NCBI GenBank assembly: GCA_006738865.1
Contig: AP019701.1
Location: forward strand, 859,001 to 923,000
From: Allostella sp. ATCC 35155
GTDB taxonomy: Bacteria; Pseudomonadota; Alphaproteobacteria; ATCC43930; Allostellaceae
Reading direction: 5' to 3'
DNA: 64,000 bases
A program made the translations under genes and the position numbers. Of this stretch, positions 51,276 through 59,721 are shown one piece after another (within the stretch, counting starts at the first letter, position 1; each line of letters starts with the position of its first letter). A model generated the notes under the pieces. The model had not been told where the DNA came from, ran no database searches, and worked only from the letters and a program-made list of their open reading frames with translations.

Positions 51276-52584
51276 AGCGCCGGCCCTGCTGGTCGAGGGC
51301 GTCGGCAAGGTCTATCGCCGCTATGCCTCGCCCTGGGACCGCGTGCGCCAGGCGCTGCGGCGCGAGGCCTCCCATGTCGACGAGCACTGGGCGCTGCGCG
51401 GCATCGATTTCCGCGTTGCGCGCGGCGAGACGGTCGGCCTCGTCGGCCGCAACGGCTCGGGCAAGTCGACGCTGCTGCAGATCATCGCCGGCACCATGAC
51501 GCCGACGGTCGGGCGGGTGCAGGCCGTCGGCCGCATCTCCGCGCTGCTGGAACTCGGCGCCGGCTTCCACCCGGACTTCACCGGCCGCGAGAACGCTCGG
51601 CTCAACGCCGCCATCCTCGGCCTCGACGACCGACAGATCGCCGAGGCCATGCCGTCGATCGCGGCGTTTGCCGACCTCGGCGACCATCTCGACCAGCCGC
51701 TGCGCACCTATTCGAGCGGCATGGGCGTGCGCCTCGCCTTTGCCGTCGCCGTGCATGTCGAGCCCGACATCCTGATCGTCGACGAGGCGCTGGCGGTGGG
51801 CGACGAGGCCTTCCAGCGCAAGTGCTTCGCCCGGCTGGAGCGGTTCCGCGCGGGCGGCGGCACCATTCTCTTCGTCTCCCACGCGGCTTCCCACGTCACC
51901 ACCTTGTGCGATCGCGCCATCCTGATCGACGACGGCGAGAAGCTGGCCGAGGGGCCGCCGCGCGCGGTCGTGGCGCAATACCACCGCCTGCTGTTCTCCC
52001 AGCCCGAGCGCCGCGCTCAGCTGCGCACCGCGATCCGCGAGGGCCTGCCGGAGATCGAGCCCGTCGCCGCCCCGGTCGACGACGCCTTCCACGACGCCGA
52101 CATGCGCCCGGCCGCGGCCGTCGTCTACGAGCCGGCCGGCGCCACCATCTCCGAACTGCGGGTGACGACGCCCGACGGGGCGCCGGTCAACGTCCTGCGC
52201 CGCGGCGGCGCCTACGAGATCCGCTGCCGCGTCACCTTCGCCGAGACCGCGTCCGGCGTCAGCTTCGGGACGCTGATCCGCACCGTCGCCGGCACCGAGC
52301 TGGCGGGCGGCTCGACCGCGGCCGCCGGCCGGGCGCTGGCCGAGGTCCATGCCGGCGAGGCCTGGCAGGTCCGCCACGCCTTCCGCTGCCGCCTGCTGCC
52401 CGGCACCTATTTCGTCAATGCCGGCGTCTCGGCCGAGACCGGGTCCGAACGCCGCTTCCTCCACCGCCTCGTGGATGCCGCGATGTTCAAGGTGATGCCC
52501 GATCCCGACCGCTGGCGCGCCGGGCTGGTCGATCTCGATTTCGAGTCCGAGGCGAACCCCGACCCGGCGGCGGACGGCCCATGA
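51265..52584 (+). CDS. wzt: ABC polysaccharide export ATPase with C-terminal extension (Wzt-like)
   Basis: A 439-residue ATPase. Residues 1-240 form the nucleotide-binding domain: Walker A GLVGRNGSGKSTLL (about 58-71), LELGAGFHPDFTGRENARLN, signature YSSGMGVRLAFAVAV, Walker B ILIVDEALAVGDEAFQRKC. From about 270 to 439 there is a beta-rich extension (ATISELRVTTPDGAPVNVL, YFVNAGVSAETGSE) in the position of the Wzt carbohydrate-binding domain. In E. coli O9a/O8 systems that domain recognises the capped end of the glycan, so a capped polysaccharide is expected here. Confidence 0.92.
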   Translation: MSSEAPALLVEGVGKVYRRYASPWDRVRQALRREASHVDEHWALRGIDFRVARGETVGLVGRNGSGKSTLLQIIAGTMTPTVGRVQAVGRISALLELGAGFHPDFTGRENARLNAAILGLDDRQIAEAMPSIAAFADLGDHLDQPLRTYSSGMGVRLAFAVAVHVEPDILIVDEALAVGDEAFQRKCFARLERFRAGGGTILFVSHAASHVTTLCDRAILIDDGEKLAEGPPRAVVAQYHRLLFSQPERRAQLRTAIREGLPEIEPVAAPVDDAFHDADMRPAAAVVYEPAGATISELRVTTPDGAPVNVLRRGGAYEIRCRVTFAETASGVSFGTLIRTVAGTELAGGSTAAAGRALAEVHAGEAWQVRHAFRCRLLPGTYFVNAGVSAETGSERRFLHRLVDAAMFKVMPDPDRWRAGLVDLDFESEANPDPAADGP

Positions 52585-53303
52585 CCGGCCGGCTGCCCGA
52601 CTTTCTCGGCATCGGCGCGCAGAAGGCGGGGACGACCTGGCTCTGCCGCATGCTGGAGGTGCATCCCGAGGTCGCCTTTCCGGCCGGCAAGGAGGTCCAT
52701 TTCTGGGACTGGCAGCGCGAGCGCGGCATCGACTGGTATCGCGGCCTCTTCGCGGGGGCGCCGGCCGAGCGCCGCGTCGGCGACTTCACGCCGGGCTACG
52801 GCGCATTGCCGCCGGAAGCCATCGCGGAGGTGCACCGGACGATGCCGGACGTGCCGCTGCTCTTCATCGCGCGCAACCCGATCGAGCGGGCCTGGTCGGC
52901 GGCGCTGATGCTGGTGCGCTGGGGACTGATGTACCCCCGCGAGCTCTCGGACGCCTGGTTCCTCGACGTCTTCCGCTCCGGCCAGTCGCAGGTGCGGGGC
53001 GACTATGCCGGCTGCCTCGAGCGCTGGACGGCGGAGTTTGCGCGCCAGCAGGTGGTGGTGCTGCTCTATGACGACGTCCTGGCCGATCCGCGCGGCGTCC
53101 TGGAGCAGACCTGCCGGCACATCGGGGTCGATGCGTCCGTCGTCCGCGACTGGCCGGAGGAGCAGATCGCCGAGCGCGTCCATGCCGGGGACGGCGAGCC
53201 CTTGCGCGAATCGCTGCGCCAGCCGCTGCGCGACCTTTACGGGCCGCGCGTGGCCGCCTTCTCCCGCCTCGTCGGGCGGGACCTGTCGCACTGGCTCGGG
53301 TAG
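52581..53303 (+). CDS. Sulfotransferase (PAPS-dependent)
   Basis: A 240-residue sulfotransferase of the heparan sulfate/NodH-like fold. The 5'-phosphosulfate loop is GIGAQKAGTTWLCRMLEVHP at the N-terminus and the 3'-phosphate site is LLFIARNPIERAWSAALMLV (about residues 92-111). It would transfer sulfate from PAPS to a carbohydrate hydroxyl. Start ATG 52581 overlaps the wzt stop, so it is the last gene of the coupled HAD/unknown/wzm/wzt operon; sulfation of the exported glycan is the natural inference. A perfect inverted repeat follows. Confidence 0.88.
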   Translation: MTGRLPDFLGIGAQKAGTTWLCRMLEVHPEVAFPAGKEVHFWDWQRERGIDWYRGLFAGAPAERRVGDFTPGYGALPPEAIAEVHRTMPDVPLLFIARNPIERAWSAALMLVRWGLMYPRELSDAWFLDVFRSGQSQVRGDYAGCLERWTAEFARQQVVVLLYDDVLADPRGVLEQTCRHIGVDASVVRDWPEEQIAERVHAGDGEPLRESLRQPLRDLYGPRVAAFSRLVGRDLSHWLG

Positions 53304-53360
53304 GGCCGGGCAGACACCAGTTCCGAAGCGCGATGACTCATGCGCGGGCCAGCGGCCGTG

Positions 53361-53442
53361 CGTCCCTCGACTTCGCTCGGGATGAGGTAGGCCTTTGTTA
53401 AAATTAATTAATTCCGGTCATCCCGAGCGAAGTCGAGGGACG
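53361..53442. repeat. Perfect 25-bp inverted repeat between convergent genes
   Basis: A 25-base arm at 53361-53385 (starting CGTCCCTCGACTTCGCTCGG) has an exact inverted copy at 53418-53442, with a 32-base AT-rich loop containing TTAATTAATT. Outside the arms, AGCGGCCGTG and CAACGGCCGCG extend the pairing with a one-base offset. It separates the plus-strand sulfotransferase from the minus-strand methyltransferase and could end transcription from both sides. The arm resembles a dispersed palindromic repeat I recall as common in alphaproteobacterial genomes. Confidence 0.85.
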
Positions 53443-53487
53443 CAACGGCCGCGATGACGGGTCGTTCCGCACCCACTTTACTTGGTA

Positions 53488-54237
53488 TCAGCCAGCCTGG
53501 GGCGGTCGCCGTGTCGCCACGAACCAGCAGTCGCGGCCGGCCAGCTTGGGCAGGAAGCGGACGTCGAATCCCAGCCGGTTGAGGACGTGCGCCACCATCG
53601 GCGGGCACAGCCACTCGAACTTGGAGGTGATCTTGCCCTGGGTGGCAAAGTAGGTCGGCACGTCCGCCATCAGCTTCTCGAAGCCGTGCGGCGAGGTCGC
53701 GTCGGCGACGCTCATGATCATCTTGCCGCCCGGCCGCAGCGCGTCGGCGGCCGCCATCCAGTAGGCGACGAGGTACTGCAGGTCGACATGGACCATGGCG
53801 TCGATCGAGAAGACGAGGTCGACGGAGCCCCGCCAGCCGCGCTCGGCGACGAGGCGCGCCAGATGGTCCCATTCCGGCAGGAGCTGCGCCGTCGCCAGCC
53901 GCCCGGCGGCCATCGCGGGCGCCATCCGTTCCTCCAGCACCGCGAGGTAGGCGGGGGAGACGTCCACCGCCAGAATCTCAGCAGTGGGGCAATGGTCCAG
54001 CACCATGCCCGTGTACTTGCCGGCGCCGGGGCCGATCTCGATCGCGCGGGCGGGTGGCGGCTCGAGTTCGGGCGCGAAGACCATCTGGTAGATGCGTTCC
54101 CAGATCTCGGGCGTGCCCCACTCGTCGCCGGGCCAGGCGAGGCGCTCGCCGGCCGGGTCGTGGGCGCGGATCTGCGGGAAGATCGAGCGGACGTAGAGAT
54201 CCCAGTACTGGCCGTAATCGTCGGCGCGCTCGGTCAT
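53488..54237 (-). CDS. SAM-dependent methyltransferase in polysaccharide locus
   Basis: A 249-residue class I methyltransferase. Motif I is AIEIGPGAGKYTGMVLDHCP (about residues 65-84), motif II ILAVDVSPAYLAVLEERM, and SIDAMVHVDLQYLVAYWMAA matches the same region of the methyltransferase at 47417-48151. The N-terminal DDYGQYWDLYVRSIFPQ recalls methyltransferases acting on surface sugars. It overlaps the upstream sulfotransferase/coiled-coil gene by four bases. A chain-capping role is inferred from the neighbours. Confidence 0.82.
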   Translation of the reverse strand: MTERADDYGQYWDLYVRSIFPQIRAHDPAGERLAWPGDEWGTPEIWERIYQMVFAPELEPPPARAIEIGPGAGKYTGMVLDHCPTAEILAVDVSPAYLAVLEERMAPAMAAGRLATAQLLPEWDHLARLVAERGWRGSVDLVFSIDAMVHVDLQYLVAYWMAAADALRPGGKMIMSVADATSPHGFEKLMADVPTYFATQGKITSKFEWLCPPMVAHVLNRLGFDVRFLPKLAGRDCWFVATRRPPQAG

Positions 54238-55673
54238 GGCCGCCCCCTGCGCAACAGCCGGGCGGCGGCGCGCAGCGGCCCGGTCAGATTCCAGAAGAAG
54301 CCCTGCTGCAGGGCAACGGCGAGCCGCGCCTGATCCTCGGGCGTCGGCGTCGGCGGCCGTTCGACGGCCGCCCGCCCGCCGACCAAGCGCTGCAGCGGAC
54401 GGGCGACGCGCAGCGAGGTCGAGTTCCAGATATCGTCGAGGGCGCGGGCGGGGTCCGGCATGACCTGGTCGAGGATGCGCTGGCGGGCCGCCAGCTCGTT
54501 GAGGAGGCCCGTCCGCTGCGCCTCCATCGCATCGCGCTCGGCGACGAGCGCCCCGATGCGGCGGTGGAGGGCCGCCATCTCGGCCTCGGCGGCCAGCCGC
54601 CGGCCGTCCAGGACCGCATAGAGTTCCTGCAGCTGCGCATGGTCGCGCGCGAAGGCCTCGGCGCGGGTCCGCTGCTGGGCGATGTCCGCCTTGGCCTGGG
54701 CGCGGAAGGTCTGGAACTGGCCGCGCATCTCCTCGAAATCGCGGCCGAGCCGCTGCATGGCGGCCTCCCGCTCGGGATGCCGGGCGACATACTCGCCCCA
54801 TCCGGCGAGCAGGCAGCGGGCCTGGTCGAGGCGGGCGATCAGCGGGCGGACGGCATCGGCCGGCGGCGCATCGGGGGCGCCGGCGCGCAGGAGGCCGTAG
54901 AGTTCGCGCACTTCCGGCAGCAGGCTGGCGGGCTGCTGGCCGCGACCGTGGCGGAGATCGGCGCGCACGATGCGGCCGACGGCGGCGTCCAGTGCGGCAT
55001 CGTCGGCCGGCCAGGCGAGGCCGAGGCGGTCGATCGTCGCGCGCGCAGTGGCCAGCGGACGCGCGAACCAGTCGTCATAGTCGACGACGGCGGCGATGCG
55101 GTCGCCGACGTAGCGGAAGGCGTCCAGCGTGTGGTCGAGCCAGAGGAGCTGGGCGGCCGCCATGCTCATCCGGTCGCGCTTGGCGAGCGACTGCGCGACC
55201 GCCTCGGGGTTGCGGATGGCCAGCAGCCAGACGGGCTCGATGCCGAGCTGGGGGCCGAGATCGGCGAAGATGTCGAGCCACAGCGGCAGCAGCCGCACGG
55301 TCCGCGGATCCTTGAAACCCCACGGCCCGACGGTCTCCGACGTCTCGCGCCGGACGATGTCGGCCAGCCGGCGGCGGTGGGGCCGCATCTCCGGCAGGCG
55401 CCACCAGCCGGCGGGCAGGGGAACCTGGCCCTCCGGCAGGTACCAGGTGCGGCCGAGCTGGGAGAGGATCGCCTCCTGGGCCTCGGCGATCTCCTTGTGC
55501 TCCCAGTAGCCGGCCTCATTGTCCGGGGTCTGGTCGAGCAGCAGGTCGGGGCCGAGTTCGACTCCCACCGCCTGGAGCAGGGACGCCAGCAGCGAGGTGC
55601 CGCTGCGGTGCATGCCGAGGACGACGACGACCGGTCGGCGGCCTCCGTCCGGTCCGGTCGGGCGGGCGGTCAT
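54234..55673 (-). CDS. Sulfotransferase-like protein with C-terminal coiled coil
   Basis: A 479-residue protein. The N-terminal 290 residues form a sulfotransferase-like P-loop domain: PVVVVLGMHRSGTSLLASLL at residues 14-33, GFKDPRTVRLLPLWLD at 119-134, and a 3'-phosphate-type site LLAIRNPEAVAQSL at 150-163. Residues 300-403 are a continuous charged heptad-rich helix, probably a coiled coil. The tail WNSTSLRVARPLQRLV (416-431) is a motif often seen near the C-terminus of surface-polysaccharide enzymes. It overlaps the methyltransferase downstream and the GT2 gene upstream by four bases each. Confidence 0.8.
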   Translation of the reverse strand: MTARPTGPDGGRRPVVVVLGMHRSGTSLLASLLQAVGVELGPDLLLDQTPDNEAGYWEHKEIAEAQEAILSQLGRTWYLPEGQVPLPAGWWRLPEMRPHRRRLADIVRRETSETVGPWGFKDPRTVRLLPLWLDIFADLGPQLGIEPVWLLAIRNPEAVAQSLAKRDRMSMAAAQLLWLDHTLDAFRYVGDRIAAVVDYDDWFARPLATARATIDRLGLAWPADDAALDAAVGRIVRADLRHGRGQQPASLLPEVRELYGLLRAGAPDAPPADAVRPLIARLDQARCLLAGWGEYVARHPEREAAMQRLGRDFEEMRGQFQTFRAQAKADIAQQRTRAEAFARDHAQLQELYAVLDGRRLAAEAEMAALHRRIGALVAERDAMEAQRTGLLNELAARQRILDQVMPDPARALDDIWNSTSLRVARPLQRLVGGRAAVERPPTPTPEDQARLAVALQQGFFWNLTGPLRAAARLLRRGRP

Positions 55674-56614
55674 CGGCGGGTCAGCCGGCGCCAGGTGCGG
55701 GCGACCCAGCGCAGGGGCGCCAGCACCGCCTCGAGCACGCGGAAGCTGAAGCGCGCGGCATCGAAGAGGGCGTTCAGCTTCAGCTCGAGCAGCGACAGGT
55801 GCTGGCCGACATTGACGAGCGTGCCGAGCCCGACCTTGCCGGCGTCGAGGTCGCGGCGCATCAGCTCGTTGCGGATCAGCGCGTCGTAGAGAGCATGCTT
55901 GTCCTGGGCGCCGAAGATCGAATTGGCGTAGGCGGGGTCGGTCGAGCTCGGCCGGTGATGGTAGAGCGCAAGCGGCCGCGGCAGCACGCCGATGTCGCTG
56001 CGGGCGAGGAAGCGCAGGTTGAAGTCCCAGTCGCCGAGGACGGGCAGATCCTCGCGGTAATAGCCGACCGTATCGAGCATCGACCGCCGGAACAGGAAGG
56101 AGATGGGCGGGAACATGTTGCCGCCGGCCATCCGGAACAGCGTGATGCTGCGCACCCACTCGTTATAGGGGCTGCGCCGCTCGATCTCGACCGTGTCGCC
56201 GACGATCCGCTCGTCGATCCGCACGCTGTGGGTGACGACCCCGGCAATCGTCGTGCCGTCATGGGCGTCGAGATAGGCCGTGGTGGCCTGCAGGAACTCC
56301 GGCTCCCAGCTGTCGTCGTCGTCGTGGATGACGACGTAGCGGCTGTCGGCCGCCCGCAGGCCGACATTGGACGCCGCCTCCATGCCGAGCGAGCGCGGGT
56401 TGTGGACGACCTTCAGACGGCCGGCATAGCGATCGGCGAAGAAAGCTGCCAGCCGGTCGACCGGGGCGGGATCGCCGCCGTCATTGACCACGACGTGGAC
56501 CCAGTCGCCGGAAGTCTGGGCCAGCACGCTCTCCATCGCGCGGCGAAGCAGGACGGCGCGGTCCTTGGTGCGGGTGACGACCGCGACGGCAGGCGCGACG
56601 GCGGGCTGGGACAA
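55670..56614 (-). CDS. Family 2 glycosyltransferase
   Basis: A GT-A fold glycosyltransferase of about 314 residues. PAVAVVTRTKDRAVLLRRAM at the N-terminus is followed by VVVNDGGDPAPVDRL, RSLGMEAASNVGLRAADS, and the metal-binding aspartates in YVVIHDDDDSWEPEFLQ. GDWDFNLRFLARSDIGVLPR is the acceptor-side segment. No ATG is available. TTG 56614 with AGAGG six bases upstream is my choice; TTG 56677 would add 21 residues. First gene of a coupled three-gene minus-strand operon. Confidence 0.86.
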   Translation of the reverse strand: MSQPAVAPAVAVVTRTKDRAVLLRRAMESVLAQTSGDWVHVVVNDGGDPAPVDRLAAFFADRYAGRLKVVHNPRSLGMEAASNVGLRAADSRYVVIHDDDDSWEPEFLQATTAYLDAHDGTTIAGVVTHSVRIDERIVGDTVEIERRSPYNEWVRSITLFRMAGGNMFPPISFLFRRSMLDTVGYYREDLPVLGDWDFNLRFLARSDIGVLPRPLALYHHRPSSTDPAYANSIFGAQDKHALYDALIRNELMRRDLDAGKVGLGTLVNVGQHLSLLELKLNALFDAARFSFRVLEAVLAPLRWVARTWRRLTRR

Positions 56615-56994
56615 GCTGGGCCTCTGGCAGGTCTCGGAGCGGGGGCCGGCGGGGCGCCGGCCGGTGCGGGCGACCAATGCCCGGCTGCGGGCGTGCCGTC
56701 AACCGGCAGGGCCGTCGGGTACCGGGCGGATTCTTGACACCGGCTGTGATGGCCGTCACTTTGAACCGGCAGCACACTCCGTGCGACCGAGCGATTGACG
56801 GCCCCTTTGTTGCCGGGCGGCAACATCCGGGGGGGCTGGAGGCGGGCCGATGGCGGCCCAGGGGAAATCGCTTGCGTTGGTCAAAACCGAAAACCTATCT
56901 TCCGGGGCGTTAGTTCTCGGACTGGGAGCCGGCGGCTGGGCGTTGCCCGGCACGATCAACGGGCAGCATTCGAAAGACGAGGAGGTAGCCAGTT
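56615..56994. other. 380-base divergent intergenic region (GT2 operon / RTX1)
   Basis: No gene seen. It contains a perfect 8-bp hairpin GGCCGGCG/CGCCGGCC (56644-56662), a TTGACA hexamer at 56734-56739 without a good -10 on the same strand, a GTTGCC/GGCAAC hairpin (56809-56824), and a plausible RTX1 promoter: TTGCGT (56872-56877), 18 bases, TATCTT (56896-56901). A GAGGAGG ribosome-binding site lies at 56980-56986, just before the RTX1 ATG at 56995. Confidence 0.5.
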
Positions 56995-58860
56995 ATGGCG
57001 GTTATTAGTTGGAATGGGGCGAGCAATCTCGACCTGAAGAGCCTGGGTCAGACGTTCGATTTCCGCACGGACGTGCTGCAGATTTCCGATCCGTCGCTCC
57101 AGGCGAACCAGTTCGACCTGGTCGAGAGCGGCACGGACCTGGCGATCGTCAAGTCGCGCGACGCGACGGGCGCGCCGCTGCCGGCGGCGGACGTCACCTA
57201 TGCCTACATCCCGAACATGCTCGTGCGCCAGGTCGGCGGCACGGATGCGTCGCCGGTTTCCTCGAACATCGTGCTGTCGAACGGCGGCCAGCTGTGGGTC
57301 GGCGACCGTCTGACGGACACGCTGCTGGACGACGCCGGCAACGACGCGACGGCGCTGTCGACGCAGCTGCAGTCGGTGCAGGTGTGGGGCCTGGGCGGCG
57401 CGGACACCATCACCACCGGTGACGGCAACGACCGCGTCTACGGCAACACGGGTGCGGACAACGTCTCGGGCGGCGCCGGCAACGACTCGCTCTATGGCGG
57501 CCAGGAGAACGACACGGTTTCCGGCGGCGGCGGCAACGACAATGTCGCGGGCGATCTCGGCAACGACCAGGTCAATGGCGGGTCGGGCAACGACATCCTC
57601 TATGGCGGTGCCGGCAACGACATCCTCGATCCCGACACCGGCAACGACACGATCTTCGCCGGCAACGGCAACGACACGGTCACGATCGGCAACAGCGACA
57701 CCGGCGACAAGCTTATCTACATGGATAAGCTGCAGGACGAGGTGAACATCATCTCGACTACGGGCGATCACACGGTCTACCTGGGCGAGAACAACGACGA
57801 GGCCTATCTCGAGGCGAACTCGGGCGACATCCAGGTCTTCGGCGAGTCGGGCAACGACTACATCGAGGCCCAGAACTCCGGCTCCGACACGCTCGACGGC
57901 GGCAACGACGACGACTACGTCGCCATCCTGAACGGCTCGGTCGGCCAGAAGGTTCTGATCGGCGGCTTCGGCGACGACGAGATCAGTGTCGGCGACAGCT
58001 CCGGCTTCGCCAGCTCGCAGATCCTGCCGAACACGCAGGTGACGACGTCGGGCGGCGAGGGCGACGACTACATCTACTACAATCGTGGCCTGTTCATCAC
58101 CGACGCCAACGACGGTGGTTCGGACAACGACTCGATCTACTTCGACCAGCAGACGATCCTGGTGCTGCGCGACAAGTCGATCGAGAACATCGAGACGGCC
58201 TCGTTCAGCTCCGACAGCGACTATGTCGTCTTCGCCGACGGCAACAACGTCAAGGTCGTCAACGGCAATGGCGGCGAGGACTATCTCGATGCCAGCCGCG
58301 AGACCTCCTCGGCCTACACGCTGAACGGCAACGAGGGTGACGACACGCTGATCGGCGGCGCCGGTGCGGACAAGATCCGCGGCGGCAACGGCGAAGACCT
58401 GCTCACCGGCAATGGCGGTGCCGATACCTTCCAGTTCATCGAACCCTGGAACGGCTCGGCCTATTCCGACGTGATCCAGGACTTCACCGGCAACGTCGAC
58501 ACGCTGGCCTTCAACGGCAACGCGTTCTCGGACGTGTCGGCGATCGACGGCTACAAGGGCACGGCCGGCGACAGCGCTTCGGCCAACGACAACCTGCTCA
58601 TCGCGACGGGCGACAGCTACTCGATCGCCTCGTTCGACACCTTCCTCTCGGTGGGTGCGGCCGATACCGACAAGCCCGGCTTCTACATCTTCTTCAATGC
58701 CAGCACGAACCGCGGCGAGATCTGGTTCGACACCTCGATGGTGTCGACCGACGGCGCGGTGCTGATCGCCACCTTCAACAACATCACGGCGATCAACCAG
58801 CTCTCGCAGTTCGACGAGGGCCCGAACGGCGGCAACTCGGGCGACTTCGTGATCATCTGA
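56995..58860 (+). CDS. RTX (haemolysin-type calcium-binding) surface protein, copy 1
   Basis: A 621-residue acidic, lysine-poor protein with no signal peptide. After an N-terminal beta-rich segment (MAVISWNGASNLDLKSLGQ; about residues 1-132), residues 133-230 hold about ten GGxGxDxL-type nonapeptides (GGAGNDSLYGGQENDTV, GGSGNDILYGGAGNDIL). A second block is at about 426-480 (GDDTLIGGAGADKIRGG). The C-terminal region ends in GNSGDFVII, aliphatic residues after an acidic one as in type I secretion signals. Calcium-folded extracellular or S-layer protein is the likely role; no catalytic domain seen. A strong terminator follows. Confidence 0.88.
   Translation: MAVISWNGASNLDLKSLGQTFDFRTDVLQISDPSLQANQFDLVESGTDLAIVKSRDATGAPLPAADVTYAYIPNMLVRQVGGTDASPVSSNIVLSNGGQLWVGDRLTDTLLDDAGNDATALSTQLQSVQVWGLGGADTITTGDGNDRVYGNTGADNVSGGAGNDSLYGGQENDTVSGGGGNDNVAGDLGNDQVNGGSGNDILYGGAGNDILDPDTGNDTIFAGNGNDTVTIGNSDTGDKLIYMDKLQDEVNIISTTGDHTVYLGENNDEAYLEANSGDIQVFGESGNDYIEAQNSGSDTLDGGNDDDYVAILNGSVGQKVLIGGFGDDEISVGDSSGFASSQILPNTQVTTSGGEGDDYIYYNRGLFITDANDGGSDNDSIYFDQQTILVLRDKSIENIETASFSSDSDYVVFADGNNVKVVNGNGGEDYLDASRETSSAYTLNGNEGDDTLIGGAGADKIRGGNGEDLLTGNGGADTFQFIEPWNGSAYSDVIQDFTGNVDTLAFNGNAFSDVSAIDGYKGTAGDSASANDNLLIATGDSYSIASFDTFLSVGAADTDKPGFYIFFNASTNRGEIWFDTSMVSTDGAVLIATFNNITAINQLSQFDEGPNGGNSGDFVII
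57100..57720 (+). repeat. Near-identical DNA shared by the three RTX genes
   Basis: This segment recurs at about 61194-61814 (copy 2) and, with one replaced block, at about 63305-63925 (copy 3). Long runs are identical, with mostly third-position changes. It covers the N-terminal domain and the first nonapeptide block, consistent with recent duplication and/or gene conversion. Confidence 0.85.
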
Positions 58861-58887
58861 TCCGAAGCTCGATCGGGACGACTGGCT

Positions 58888-58922
58888 GGGCCGGGGGAGA
58901 AATCCCCCGGCCCTTCCTTTTT
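58888..58922 (+). terminator. Rho-independent terminator after RTX1
   Basis: A perfect 11-bp stem, GGGCCGGGGGA (58888-58898) with TCCCCCGGCCC (58903-58913), has a GAAA loop and is followed by TTCCTTTTTG. This is the strongest terminator in the window and isolates RTX1 from the glycosyltransferase genes. Confidence 0.9.
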
Positions 58923-59013
58923 GTCGCGGCCGGGGGATGTGGCGCCGTCCGCCGCCATGGACTAGAGAGGGGTGCAGCGCAACCCCGCATCCGGGCGCAA
59001 TCCGAGGATCCTC

Positions 59014-59721
59014 ATGACGGACGCATTTCCCGTGATGGTCGGCTGGGACAGCCGGGAAGACATCGCCTATCAGGTCTGCCGCCATTCGCTGCTGAAGCGC
59101 GCCACCGTGCCGGTGACGGTCGCGCCGATCCGCCAGCCCGATCTGCGCGCCGCCGGCGTCTATACGCGCGCCGCCGATCCGCTGGCCTCCACCGAATTCA
59201 CCTACACCCGCTTCCTCGTGCCGCACCTGCGGGGCTTCCAGGGCTGGGCGCTCTTCGTCGATTGCGACTTCCTCTGGCTCGACGACATCGCCCATCTCAC
59301 CGGGTTGTGCGATCCACGCTACGCGGTCATGTGCGTGCATCATGACTATGCGCCGACCGAGAGCTGGAAGATGGACGGGGTTCCGCAGACCCGCTATCCG
59401 CGCAAGAACTGGTCGAGCCTGATGCTGTGGAACTGCGGCCATCCGGCCAACCGGGTGCTGACGCCGGAACTGGTCAGCCGCGAATCCGGCGCCTTCCTGC
59501 ACCGCTTCCAGTGGCTGGGGGACGAGCTGATCGGCAGCGTGCCCGAGCGCTGGAACTGGCTCGAAGGATGGAGCACCCCGCCGACCGCGGGGCTGCCGGG
59601 CGCGGTCCACTACACGCGTGGCGGGCCGTGGTTCGCCGAATGGCAGACCGTCGTCTATGGCGACCGCTGGCTGGCGGAGGAAGCCGACTACCGGCAGCAC
59701 CCGATTCCCGCGGCGGCGTGA
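59014..59721 (+). CDS. Glycosyltransferase-like protein (DxD-containing, GT8-like)
   Basis: A 235-residue protein resembling GT-A glycosyltransferases: FPVMVGWDSREDIAYQVCRH at the start and a DxD-type motif in WALFVDCDFLWLDDIAHLTG (about residues 80-99). MDGVPQTRYPRKNWSSLMLW then SGAFLHRFQWLGDELIGSVP form the acceptor region, and GAVHYTRGGPWF is near the end with a probable metal-binding histidine. Donor and acceptor unknown. ATG 59014 follows GAGGA. The stop overlaps the next gene's GTG. Confidence 0.75.
   Translation: MTDAFPVMVGWDSREDIAYQVCRHSLLKRATVPVTVAPIRQPDLRAAGVYTRAADPLASTEFTYTRFLVPHLRGFQGWALFVDCDFLWLDDIAHLTGLCDPRYAVMCVHHDYAPTESWKMDGVPQTRYPRKNWSSLMLWNCGHPANRVLTPELVSRESGAFLHRFQWLGDELIGSVPERWNWLEGWSTPPTAGLPGAVHYTRGGPWFAEWQTVVYGDRWLAEEADYRQHPIPAAA

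Noticed and set aside
53304-53487. Insertion sequence ends suggested by the 25-bp inverted repeat
   Set aside because: There is no room for a transposase between the arms (32 bases) and no target-site duplication visible.
57390-57690. Short regularly spaced DNA repeats that could look like a CRISPR array or minisatellite
   Set aside because: The period is 27 bases and in frame, encoding degenerate RTX nonapeptides; there are no conserved repeats with unique spacers.
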